DNA of 64,000 nucleotides, from the NCBI GenBank assembly GCA_950097015.1, contig CATNEN010000011.1, forward strand, positions 4,430,501-4,494,500, in the 5' to 3' direction. The position numbers were made by a program, and so were the translations under genes. This document shows positions 34,073-43,557 of the stretch, one piece after another. Under the pieces are notes generated by a model, which saw only the letters and a list, made by a program, of their open reading frames with translations, did no database searches and was not told where the DNA came from. The DNA comes from Macrostomum hystrix (taxonomy: Eukaryota > Platyhelminthes > Macrostomidae). The stretch's first letter is position 1; each line of letters opens with the position of its first letter.

Positions 34073-35380
34073 GAGAAGCTGCTGAAGAGTTCCTGCGACG
34101 CAGACCTTCCGGATCCCGGGCCTGTTTTACCCTGTCCTACGCTGCCGTCTATTGTTGTCTTCTCTCTGTCTGACGGCCAAGCAATTGACACTGTTTGTCA
34201 ACGTCTCTGTGCGTGTACTCGAGCTTTTAGTGCCCTGAAGATTCGAGTTCGCGAAGGTTTCCGTCGATGCGGTCACGATCAAGTTGCTGTCGTACAGCTG
34301 GTCGCTGATTCGACTAAAGCAGCCTTCCTACACAGTGTTTACGGCAGCGGTGGAAAGTGCCAGGCGGAGCATAGAAGAAACGGAGCTATTTGGTTGCAAG
34401 CAGCAGTTCATCCAACAGTTCTAAGTCCGACTGAAAATGCTTCTTTCTCTTCGCGCCGTCAGCCTGCAATTTGGCGCTTGCCTTCAAGTCGGCCGGTACA
34501 GCGTTTGCGTCAACAGGTACTGCACGATATTCGGCAGTTGATTGCTGTCGCCGACATCACTGCGCTCCGAACACTATCTGCTTTTATTCGCTGCTTGTCT
34601 AGCATGCAGCGAATGCCTCAAAGGCGGCGACGACGAACACAGAACGGAAACCAACTGTATGCGGACGAGCGGCAGCAGGAAGAGGAAGAGAGGAAGAAGC
34701 AGCAGCAGGAAGAGGAAGAGAGGAAGAAGCAGCAGGAAGAGGAAGAGAGGAAGAAGCAGCAGCAGGAAGAGGAAGAGAGGAAGAAGCAGCAGGAAGAGGA
34801 AGAGAGGAAGAAGCAGCAGCAGGAAGAGGAAGAGAGGAAGAAGCAGCAGGAAGAGGAAGAGAGGAAGAAGCAGCAGCAGGAAGAGGAAGAGAGGAAGAAG
34901 CAGCAGGAAGAGAGGAAGAAGCAGCAGCAGGAAGAGGAAGAGAGGAAGAAGCAGCAGGAAGAGGAAGAGAGGAAGAAGCAGCAGCAGGAAGAGGAAGAGA
35001 GGAAGAAGCAGCAGGAAGAGAGGAAGAAGCAGCAGCAGGAAGAGGAAGAGAGGAAGAAGCAGCAGGAAGAGGAAGAGAGGAAGAAGCAGCAGGAAGAGGA
35101 AGAGAGGAAGAAGCAGCAGCAGGAAGAGGAAGAGAGGAAGAAGCAGCAGCAGGAAGAGGAAGAGAGGAAGAAGCAGCAGCAGCAGGAAGAGGAAGAGAGG
35201 AAGAAGCAGCAGCAGCAGGAAGAGGAAGAGAGGAAGCAGCAGCAGGAAGAGGAAGAGAGGAAGAAGCAGCTGGTTACAAAGACGAGAAAGCGAAATATGG
35301 AGATACTCAGTCGGACAGATCCCTTAGCTCCAAAACGAGCATTGCGGCAGCGTCTGCAGTTGGTCAAGAATAATCGGTAA
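34073..35380 (+). CDS. MULE second gene: Glu/Lys/Gln coiled-coil protein (5' end incomplete)
   Basis: The frame is open from an acceptor-like TTTTTCAG at 34065-34072 to TAA at 35378-35380. It has no ATG until inside, so a short first exon probably lies in the terminal repeat. The first 190 codons code for an unrecognised domain with several Cys residues (SIVVFSLSDGQAIDTVCQRL, TRAFSALKIRVREGF). Codons from about 34672 to 35275 are a tandem array of QQEEEERKK-type units, a long charged coiled coil. A basic tail follows. It is transcribed inwards from the left repeat, as mudrB is in MuDR, but I see no similarity to MURB. The repeat stays open in the other frames because of its composition, so only the frame with the non-repetitive N-terminus is called. 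Confidence 0.6.
   Translation, partial: EKLLKSSCDADLPDPGPVLPCPTLPSIVVFSLSDGQAIDTVCQRLCACTRAFSALKIRVREGFRRCGHDQVAVVQLVADSTKAAFLHSVYGSGGKCQAEHRRNGAIWLQAAVHPTVLSPTENASFSSRRQPAIWRLPSSRPVQRLRQQVLHDIRQLIAVADITALRTLSAFIRCLSSMQRMPQRRRRRTQNGNQLYADERQQEEEERKKQQQEEEERKKQQEEEERKKQQQEEEERKKQQEEEERKKQQQEEEERKKQQEEEERKKQQQEEEERKKQQEERKKQQQEEEERKKQQEEEERKKQQQEEEERKKQQEERKKQQQEEEERKKQQEEEERKKQQEEEERKKQQQEEEERKKQQQEEEERKKQQQQEEEERKKQQQQEEEERKQQQEEEERKKQLVTKTRKRNMEILSRTDPLAPKRALRQRLQLVKNNR
34672..35275 (+). repeat. Coding AGGAAGAAGCAGCAG minisatellite
   Basis: About 25 units of 24-30 bases made of GAAGAG, AGGAAGAAG and one to four CAG codons. They vary in CAG number, which points to slippage and unequal exchange. 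Confidence 0.9.
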
Positions 35381-35546
35381 TAAAATCATATGGTAATGTG
35401 CTTAAAAAGGTATGCTAGTACATTTTTACGTCTCCGTTGCAGGCATCTTAGTAACCCTGAAGTCGTATTTTTCTGACAAAAACGTATCCTACATTTATTT
35501 GTCTAGTTTCAAATCAAGTAATGATGTTTATAAACTTGTCTTCCTA

Positions 35547-38500
35547 CAGTAGTTTATAGTCACTAACTATGTATAGATAAGCTCTATGTACTTCAGACAA
35601 AAGTGTGACAAAAGTCTTGAGGTCCCCAATTGTCTGTGCCTCTATACAGATACAAAATATGCTCTGGTACTAAAAATAAAGCAAAAGCAGTCTGAAGAAC
35701 CCCTGTATATCTTAGGGTGCTATATCCCACCGGAAAATTCTAAATACTACAAAGAAGATATATGGGAGGAGATTAAATATCTCATCCAGCTCTTCTCAAG
35801 AGAGGGCTCCGTATTAACAGTAGGTGACTTCAATGCACGAACTGGCACATTACAGCCCAGCACTAGGGATAAGTTTCCCAGACAGAATCAGGACTCTGAG
35901 AAAAACAAGCATGGATTAAGACTGATGGAAATGTGCTCCGAGACCAAGAGCACGATTCTGAACGGAATGACTCAGGGTGACATTATGGGAAATTACACGT
36001 TTAGTAGCACACTAGGCCGAAGTACCATAGACTACGCTATTGCATCCATGGATAAAGTGGATATTATAAAAGACTTCTTTATTCATCCTCAAAGCTTTCT
36101 GTCCAGACATTGCCCGCTAACAGTCACTCTGATTTTTCCTGATCATGTCCAACCAGAACACGCAAACCAGGAAAAACATGAATCCTTCCCAATGCCTCCA
36201 AGATGGGACACTGAAACGCAGGGAAGTTACATTGAGGCATTGAATAACAAACAAAGCGAAGAAATAATTAGAAAGTTGCAATCTATCGACGCACACGATG
36301 GAAAATCCCTGGAAAATTTGTTCTCGAGCTTGACCAACCTGCTTAGAGACTCAGTGGCAGAAAGCTGCGCAAAGACAATCATTCCGAACAAGTTCTGGAC
36401 AAATCGAGACGAGACACTAAGAAACTTGAGCAAATCATTAAAGTACGTGGCCAGGAAAAAAAGACGTAGACCAACTGACAGCGCGCTGGCATCAGAATAT
36501 AATGGGCTAGCGAAAAAATACAAACAACAGCTCAAGAAACTTAAGCAGATGGACATAAATGACTGCATTCAGAAAATGGCGGCTAACGGAACCTCAAAGG
36601 GATTCTGGTCCGGTCTTAGAAGAGCAGAAGAGTTGCTGTTCCCCAGCAGGAGACTTAACAGATCTCAAGCCCCAATCGCTGACATCGCGGACAACCTAAC
36701 CAAAGTGTTTAACGCACATCCTTTTTCGGGAACCCAGCCGCGTCGCACAGATGAAGCAGTTAGTCCCGAAGATTTAATTAGCTGCGTAGATCTCGATAGA
36801 GCAGTTAAAAAGCTAAAGAGAAGAAAGGCTGCAGGAATAGATGGTATAACAAATGAGCACATTATCTACGGACAAGAGAAGCTAAAACCCGTACTTCTGA
36901 AGCTTTTTAACGCAAGCGTAAGACTCGGCCAGACTCCTGCACAGTGGTCAAATGCCCTAATCACACCGATTTATAAAAAGGGTTCCCGTAGTGACCCCAA
37001 AAACTACAGACCCATAAGCGTGCTGCCTGCCCTGGCTCGCCTGTTTGCCTCACTTATCTATGAAAAGCTAGAAACTCATATTCGCACCCTCGACTTGCTT
37101 TCAGCCAGTCAAATAGGAAATAGAAAGGGCTACCGAACTTCAGACCACATTGCCACTCTCTTGACGTTGATCCACAACAAAAAGCGTCGCAAAAGGCCAT
37201 TTCACTTAGTGTTCTTTGACTTAAAAAGCGCATTTGACATGGTCCACCATCCAACACTTTTCCAACGACTTAGGGAGTTAAAGGTCAGCCCAGAAATAAT
37301 CGAAGCAATACAAAGCATGTACTCAGGAGCTAAATTCCAACTGAAGATCTCAGATGGCCAAGCAACTAAGGCAAGGAGCATAACAAATGGAGTAAGACAA
37401 GGCTGTCCCCTATCCCCTCTACTCTTCTCACTCTATATAGATCCTTTGAGCACAATGCTAAGGGATTCATTTCGCAGCGACACCTTCATTAAAGATGAAC
37501 AAATCAACAACTTGCTATACTGCGATGATTTAGTGATCTTTGGAGAGAATCCTCGAGAGTTGCAGAAGGGCCTCGATAAAGTGTCAGAATTTTGTCAGAG
37601 CCACAAGCTAGAAATCAATATGCAAAAAACTAAGGTTATTAGCTGTTGCCCTGACCCATCAAAGACGGCTAACAAACTATTTCTGCAGGGACAACTGTTA
37701 GATAGCGTCAAAGAATGGAAATATCTTGGCTTTCACATCAATGCTAAAGGAACCGTGGATTCCCATGCCACAGAGATTAACAAAAAATGTGGATATCCTA
37801 TTCTTCTCTTAAGGAAATTAGCCAGCCATGGGGCGGTCAGATACAATCAGCTCATGCTGTACTGCACAGCAATGATAGAAAGCATAGCTCTGTACGCCTC
37901 TGAGGCCTGGGGGGCTTTTGTCTCGTGGAACCTGGGTCCTTGGGACCGCTGTCTTTTTGAAAGAGTAAACATCAGGTGCTGTAAAGCCATACTACAAGTC
38001 AGCCAAAATACGGATGGCAACGGGGCCCGCTCGGAGTTAGGCAGATTGCCTTTATTATACAACATCCAGAAAAGAAGCATTTCGTACTGGGCCTCCATAA
38101 CAAGCCGGCCGGACTCCATAATTTCCAAGTTATTGGCGGACCAAACATACAGTGATGTTGGAATCAAAGCAAAGACCAACAATGAGGTTATGCTGAACTG
38201 CAGAGGCATTAGTCCTGCAAAAGCAATTGGAAACCACAGGAAAAATTTCGTTTCTCAGTTCGATACCCATTGGAGACAAAGGACACAGAACTCAAGCAAG
38301 CTAAGTCACTTCTATTACTCCTTTAAGCAATATTATTCAGCCGAAAAATATTTACAACAAATATACAACCCGGAGTGGAGACGTACCATAGCCTCGTTTA
38401 GACTAGGAAACCATAAGCTAGCTTGCGAAACATTGCGAACTGCGAGACCGAAAATTCCGTATGCAAATAGATTATGTAGTAAGTGCAAAACAGAAGTTGA

Positions 38501-38974
38501 AAACGAGGTCCACTTCCTTTTTAAGTGCACTTGGAATAAGTATAGCGCAGTACGTTCGAAATTTGAGACGGAAGTTTCTGGGAAAACCCCCAATTTCATA
38601 TCCTTAACAGCAGAAGAAAAATCTAACTACATAATGGCTCAAGACGATAGGGAAACCGCTGAAGCTTTAGCAAAATACATCATAGAAATATCTAAAATAA
38701 GGGAACAGCTGCCCTGAGACTACGAGATTTTACTAGCATTCAACAATAGATATTTCATAATTTGTTTTATCCCTGGCGTCCCTTGTGTTTTTACTGCTCT
38801 TATTTTTAATACCTTTGCTTTCCCTTCCCAGCTCGATATTTGATTCCTACTTAACTTCGCTTTTTATGTTGCTTTTCGTTGTTCATTTAAATGTGTTGTT
38901 AAAAAATATATATATAAAAAAATCAGCACCCATAGATGGCGTGCGCGTTTTAATAATAATAATAATAATTTACC
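35547..38974 (+). mobile_element. 5'-truncated LINE nested in the MULE
   Basis: A single ORF with endonuclease and reverse transcriptase is followed by a 3' end with a TAATAATAATAATAA tail at 38951-38969. The front of the endonuclease is missing, so the copy is 5'-truncated. CTTCCTA occurs just before (35540-35546) and just after (38975-38981) and may be the target duplication, but 7 bp is weak. The exact left edge is uncertain. Confidence 0.75.
35586..38717 (+). CDS. LINE ORF2: endonuclease (partial) and reverse transcriptase, 1043 aa
   Basis: Residues 25-180 keep the last blocks of the apurinic-type endonuclease: YILGCYIPPE, TVGDFNARTG near 79, STIDYAIASMD near 146 and SRHCPLTV near 173. 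The first block, with the catalytic Asn and Glu, is missing. The reverse transcriptase spans about 420-700, with ITPIYKKGS, FFDLKSAFDMVHH near 543, GVRQGCPLSPLLFSLYID and YCDD near 645 (Ala replaced by Cys in the usual YADD). The C-terminus has a zinc motif, CSKCKTEVENEVHFLFKC, near 963. There is no RNase H, so it belongs to a different clade from the 2-8 kb LINE (CR1/jockey-like; not resolved). The frame is intact, but without a full endonuclease it should be immobile. Confidence 0.9.
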   Translation: MYFRQKCDKSLEVPNCLCLYTDTKYALVLKIKQKQSEEPLYILGCYIPPENSKYYKEDIWEEIKYLIQLFSREGSVLTVGDFNARTGTLQPSTRDKFPRQNQDSEKNKHGLRLMEMCSETKSTILNGMTQGDIMGNYTFSSTLGRSTIDYAIASMDKVDIIKDFFIHPQSFLSRHCPLTVTLIFPDHVQPEHANQEKHESFPMPPRWDTETQGSYIEALNNKQSEEIIRKLQSIDAHDGKSLENLFSSLTNLLRDSVAESCAKTIIPNKFWTNRDETLRNLSKSLKYVARKKRRRPTDSALASEYNGLAKKYKQQLKKLKQMDINDCIQKMAANGTSKGFWSGLRRAEELLFPSRRLNRSQAPIADIADNLTKVFNAHPFSGTQPRRTDEAVSPEDLISCVDLDRAVKKLKRRKAAGIDGITNEHIIYGQEKLKPVLLKLFNASVRLGQTPAQWSNALITPIYKKGSRSDPKNYRPISVLPALARLFASLIYEKLETHIRTLDLLSASQIGNRKGYRTSDHIATLLTLIHNKKRRKRPFHLVFFDLKSAFDMVHHPTLFQRLRELKVSPEIIEAIQSMYSGAKFQLKISDGQATKARSITNGVRQGCPLSPLLFSLYIDPLSTMLRDSFRSDTFIKDEQINNLLYCDDLVIFGENPRELQKGLDKVSEFCQSHKLEINMQKTKVISCCPDPSKTANKLFLQGQLLDSVKEWKYLGFHINAKGTVDSHATEINKKCGYPILLLRKLASHGAVRYNQLMLYCTAMIESIALYASEAWGAFVSWNLGPWDRCLFERVNIRCCKAILQVSQNTDGNGARSELGRLPLLYNIQKRSISYWASITSRPDSIISKLLADQTYSDVGIKAKTNNEVMLNCRGISPAKAIGNHRKNFVSQFDTHWRQRTQNSSKLSHFYYSFKQYYSAEKYLQQIYNPEWRRTIASFRLGNHKLACETLRTARPKIPYANRLCSKCKTEVENEVHFLFKCTWNKYSAVRSKFETEVSGKTPNFISLTAEEKSNYIMAQDDRETAEALAKYIIEISKIREQLP

Positions 38975-38981
38975 CTTCCTA

Positions 38982-39611
38982 TATACCCTGATACTTAAAA
39001 TGCACGTCCCTGCTTTCGTTCATTTAATATATACTTTTTGCGAGTTTTTCGACGTTAATTCTATTTTACAAGGACTGATGAACTTTGTTTGACTAAGCTT
39101 GAAAACCTGGTTCAGTTGTTCGCTTTACGTACGGTTCTAGTGTAGTAATTTTTCGCAGTAGCTAATTACGCAATGTTACGCAATAATACATGTTGTACTT
39201 TGAATGTACTTCTTATTAGACAGCTGTCACCTTCACGAAAAAGAAAAATAAATTTATTTGGTGAATGTGCACGTTCGGGTGCCTCAATGAAAAAAAGACT
39301 GAACAAATTGTGATTTCAGTACATTTCAATCAACTTTTACTCTGTGCTTTTCACTAACAAAAGGTGGTAAATGCTATTGATTCAATAAAAAGAAACTGGC
39401 AGTAAATACAGCACGTACACTTGTGCCTTGACACACGTAGCTAACTGTACAACAACTTTTGGAGAAAACGGCTGCCTATAAACAAGAAGAGAGGTTGGAT
39501 GGAGTCGTTACAAGCTGGATCAAAGTTGGATTGAAGTTGTTTCACGTTACATTGAGTTGTTAGAAGCTGGATCGAAGTTAATATATTCAGAATCGGTCTC
39601 AAATTGTATCG
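38982..39611. other. MULE interior between the convergent genes
   Basis: No gene. At 39490-39590 there is a short block of GGATCAAAGTTGGATTG-type words, a fragment of the minisatellite otherwise found only in the terminal repeats. Confidence 0.6.
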
Positions 39612-42600
39612 CTACTGGCCTGATGTTTCCTCCGAGTTAGTAATCGTGTAAATGTACAGGTTAGCCCTGTTTCCCAGAGGTGGCTGGCGTCCACGCTCTA
39701 CAGCGGCGGTCATGACACCCTTGCTTCTTGCCAAGTCGTCGTATTTAATAGTTCCTGAGGCGTACCAGATGCGGGACAAATAGTGCCCCCCTTCCTTGAA
39801 AGTTGTAGCACGATGTTGATATCTGAAGATTGTGAATTTGCCGTTACAGCATAGAAGTAAAGTTAGCAATGCTTATGTATTAGTGCATGCAAGACAGCGA
39901 TATGTAGAGCCTTTAAAAATGAACTAAGAATACTACGTTTCTCTCTTACTGAATACTGCAGTCCGAAAAGGGGCGAACCACTTGAGAAGGGGCAGCTCGG
40001 CTGGCGCCCAATGGATCAGAGTCTGTGGAGGAGATGACTAGAACCGGTGGAGGGCTGAACTGAAACTTCGGAGCCTGACTTCGACGCACGTGATCGCAGA
40101 CTGAGCACGGCCCATAGGACTCAGAAGAAAGAAAATCTCGCAGATAATCCTCGACTGTGCCTCCAGCTGCACAGTTACTTCCAATAGTGATTGCGTGTCC
40201 ATAGGAAAGTTGCTCTGGATTTGGGCAACGCGGGTTGAGGCACCGGCTTTGATACACTAGTCTGTGCTTTGAACCAAGGAGCTTCATACATACGTCAAGC
40301 TCACTGCCGAAGAGGCCAATTTCGATTTTCTGATTTGTCCTGATGAAACGTTCACTGCTGAATGCGTCGAGTTGAAGAAGAAGCTTTGCTCGTGCATGCA
40401 AAGCTTGCTTCTCGGTGGTGGACTGCGATGCTTCGTTCAGAAAAACTACCAATGGATCCTCAACAATATGTTGGAGACTTGCTTTGAATCCAGGTTCATC
40501 CAGATAGGCTATGGTTAAGGCCGTGAGCAAGTTGTCTGCTGTGCAAGCGTTGTACACGTATACGCTCATAGATCCGCCTCGAGAATCTGGCACACCAGTA
40601 GCCAAACCGGAGTTCCTCAACGTGGCAAATTCCAATGCCTGTCGAGGTGGTCTTCCCTCTAAAGGATAGGTCCTGGAAGTCTACAAGAGAGAAATGGAAC
40701 AGGAACACAAAGTTATCACCGTCTGTTAAATGGCCACCAACTGACGAAACAATAAGCACTGTCCTACGTAGACCATTGTACTTATGGTGTACGTTATGTC
40801 CGTTGCAATAAATGAAATAAATGAAATGTAAAATACATTAATAATAAAGAGTATTATAAAATACAAGAAAATAAATACGTAATGCAATAAATAATGAACA
40901 ATCCACTACTTGCCGACGGTACATAAGCCGGTAGACGACGCTTTTTGTTTACTACAGGTTGCAGCGGGACATCTGCAGGCCGAGCCTGTTGAGAGTTGAC
41001 CATTGGACAAAAGATGTCAGACTTTCGTTTCCGGGTTTTATTCGACAATGGCACCGTTGGCGCACCTTGCTGTGGCTGCGACTCTGACGCTGGTGACGAA
41101 TGCTGCTCTGGCTGCGACTCTGACGCTGGTGGCGAATGCTGCTCTGGCTGCGACTCTGACGCTGGTGGCGAATGCTGCTCTCGCTGCGACTCTGACGCTG
41201 GTGGCGAATGCTGTGGTGGCTGCAGCTCTTCTTCAATATCATCTTCTTCCAAAGAAGTCACACCTGTTACACGGTACATGTCTCTCTTGAACAGAATTTC
41301 GTTCCCATTGTGATGAGAATGGAGCGCCTGGATGAACTCAGAGAGACTGACTTGTTTACTCTCAAAGACACTGTTCTTCATAAGGCCAATCCAGCGCTCC
41401 GTGTGCCCCTCCGTAAATCGTGAACTGCTGGGCATAATGCCGCAGATAAGAGGGAGATACGGAGTGAATGTATTGGTTATGCGTTCAGCCAAAGCCGGAC
41501 ATACATAGGCGTTCAGACTATCAGTAGACTCGTCAAACGGCAGTGCACTCACTTCCAGTTGAACTTCTTGCCGGATTTGTTCAGCCCGCTGCCAGAATGG
41601 GGACCGGCGCATTATGGTTCCGTCTGCATTGACTTCTATTTGTGAAGATTCGTTCGTCTCTTGATCCAGAGTCTCGAACTCGGCACGGACGCTCTCCATG
41701 TTGCTCATTACTCTTAGAAATTTTTTCGGACAACATCCTAGATGCCGATCCATTCTTTCAACTACGGCTTCCGTAGGAGCCATGAGCACAAGGTAGATGG
41801 CTCTCAACAGCCTGTCAGCTGTTTGAATGCTGTCGATCGCTACCATGCACGCCATAGACCGCAGCCAGAACTGTTTGACTGCCCTGTTACTGCAATTGGT
41901 TACTTCCTTCAAGCGAGTCATCTCCTTGACTAGATGACTTCGGCCAAGGCCGATGACAGGAAGGGGATCCCAATCGCTGTCCTTAGTCAAGTGATGAAAG
42001 CATTCTTTGATGTAGAGCGACAGCGATAGACCATGAAAGCAGCCGATGAGTCCGTGTAAAGTGGCAAAATTGAAGTCTGTAACCACCTGCGAAACGCGAA
42101 CTGTTGACAAAAATGTCGTACATTCTCTAAACCAAACGTCCAGGCAAAAGCGCAGGGTGATTCCTGTCTGAGATGTCGATAGAATCTCCAACAATGGCAT
42201 CACTTTCCCACCAACGGTAGGGTTCTGAAGCACCAGAGCGTGATAGTAGATGGGCTTGGTGCAACTGCTGGGGCGCTGATGGATTGGAGCAGCAGTTGAA
42301 TCCATTCCCATACGTATGGGCCAGCCCCTCAGCTGCATCTCCCGTAGACTCTGAAAGGGACGGGAATGGAATAGAATGATGGTCTCGGCCCGACCCTCAC
42401 TCTGGATAACCTTTCTGATATACGCGGGTTGTAGGACCCTCTCAAGTCGGCGCAGTTCTATCAGGTCATCCATGTCTGGAACTCCCAGCTCAGCTCTGCG
42501 CAGTCGCTCAGCTGCAATGCGTAGGGCCTCTGACGAAGGCACCTCACTGAGGGGTTCGTTGGCGGCAATGGCCGCTGCGACCCTGTAAGAGTTCGAAACC

Positions 42601-43492
42601 AGCGTCGATCTCGCGAGCTTATATCGCCGTTCACCAGTCAGCCGCCGACTTCGAGCCGCAGGGTGGTTCTCCAATGGCGCAGTGACTGTCCGGAGTTCCC
42701 ATGATGTCAAACTCGCATCTTTGGCTTCCACAATAAACGTTGCTGGACAGGTAGGCTCGCAGCAGTAGACATGAGCGTAATGAATCCCCGTCTTTCTGCG
42801 AAACTTTCCTACTTTTTTCGCGAGACAGCACGGTTCAACCGAAAGAGCAAAAAGGCGAACCACGTCGCTGAACCAATCTGGCTTTAAAACACCGTCACGG
42901 AGAAGTCCTGCGGGCTCGCTGAAGCTCTGGTGGAAGATAGGCAGAATTGTCGAGGAGGAAGAACTGAAAAGAGATGGTTTTAAAGGAAGACATTGTCAGT
43001 GCCAATGTCATCTGCCAATGACATCTGACTAAATAAAGGGCACGGACAGTTCGCAACAGGCATGCAGAAATAGTACGTGAAACAAAAAGGCTATCTTACA
43101 TGCAGCGCGTCTCATCAGTTGAAGAGTCTGCGTTACATTCAGCTGTTTCGATGGGAACGTCCTCAGAAATGTCCTTGTAATTACGTAGCAGAAATGTATA
43201 GACGTACTTTTTGTTTACATCAGAAGGAGGAACGTGAAAAAATCTGCACAGACGCGGCAAGCGATCGTCATCTGACCGACGATGGCTAGGAAGTGGAGAA
43301 CTAATATACTCCTCAGGGTCAATACCGCACAGCTTGAAGAAATCAAGCAGACTTGAACGAGTCAGTTGCCGTTCTAGAATAAGGAGAGACGAATAAAAAA
43401 CGAATGTACTATACTCGTATAGTATATCAACTACGCCTTTCACGCCCCAGATTCTGAGCCGTTGTAAACTTACTTAAAGAATCATCCGCCAT
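39612..43492 (-). CDS. MULE transposase fused to a USP-like protease domain, five exons, 1091 aa
   Basis: Inferred exons: 43492-43474, 43373-43100, 42963-40923, 40680-39950 and 39822-39612. They total 3276 bases, an exact multiple of three, with all phases matching. The start ATG follows the inner edge of the right repeat. A zinc-finger-like YCCEPTCPA...H segment precedes the transposase core. The core has IRMGMDSTA (first Asp), QVVTDFNFATLHGLIGCF (second Asp) and HTERWIGLMK (Glu). Next comes a linker with four HSPPASESQPEQ-type repeats. The last two exons carry a Cys box (YNACTADNLLTAL), a zinc-ribbon pattern (CLNPRCPNP...CSVCDH) and a His/Asp box (GGHYLSRIWY, then KYDDL), the layout of ubiquitin-specific proteases. 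The exon 3 donor (GTACCG) is weak; if it is not used, the transposase would end at 40854 and the protease would be a separate gene. Confidence 0.72.
41078..41222 (-). repeat. 36-bp coding repeat in the transposase-protease linker
   Basis: Four tandem 36-bp units encode HSPPASESQxEQ or close variants. They form a flexible acidic Ser/Pro hinge between the two enzyme domains. Confidence 0.9.
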
Positions 43493-43557
43493 GGTGGACC
43501 AAAACTGAAAGGTCCTGAAATTGAAATTGAAAGGAGGCGAAACTATAAATAACAATA

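Noticed and set aside
34542-35367. Long frames in other registers across the AGGAAGAAGCAG repeat, on both strands
   Set aside because: A repeat of period divisible by three with no T-rich words is open in several frames. Only the frame continuous with a non-repetitive upstream domain is called.
40496-40759. Alternative reading of MULE exon 4 following a stronger-looking GTAGTG donor at 40909
   Set aside because: That splice puts exon 4 in a frame that stops at 40496 and destroys the Cys/His-box domain, whereas the GTACCG donor keeps a full-length frame. It may be a minor isoform.
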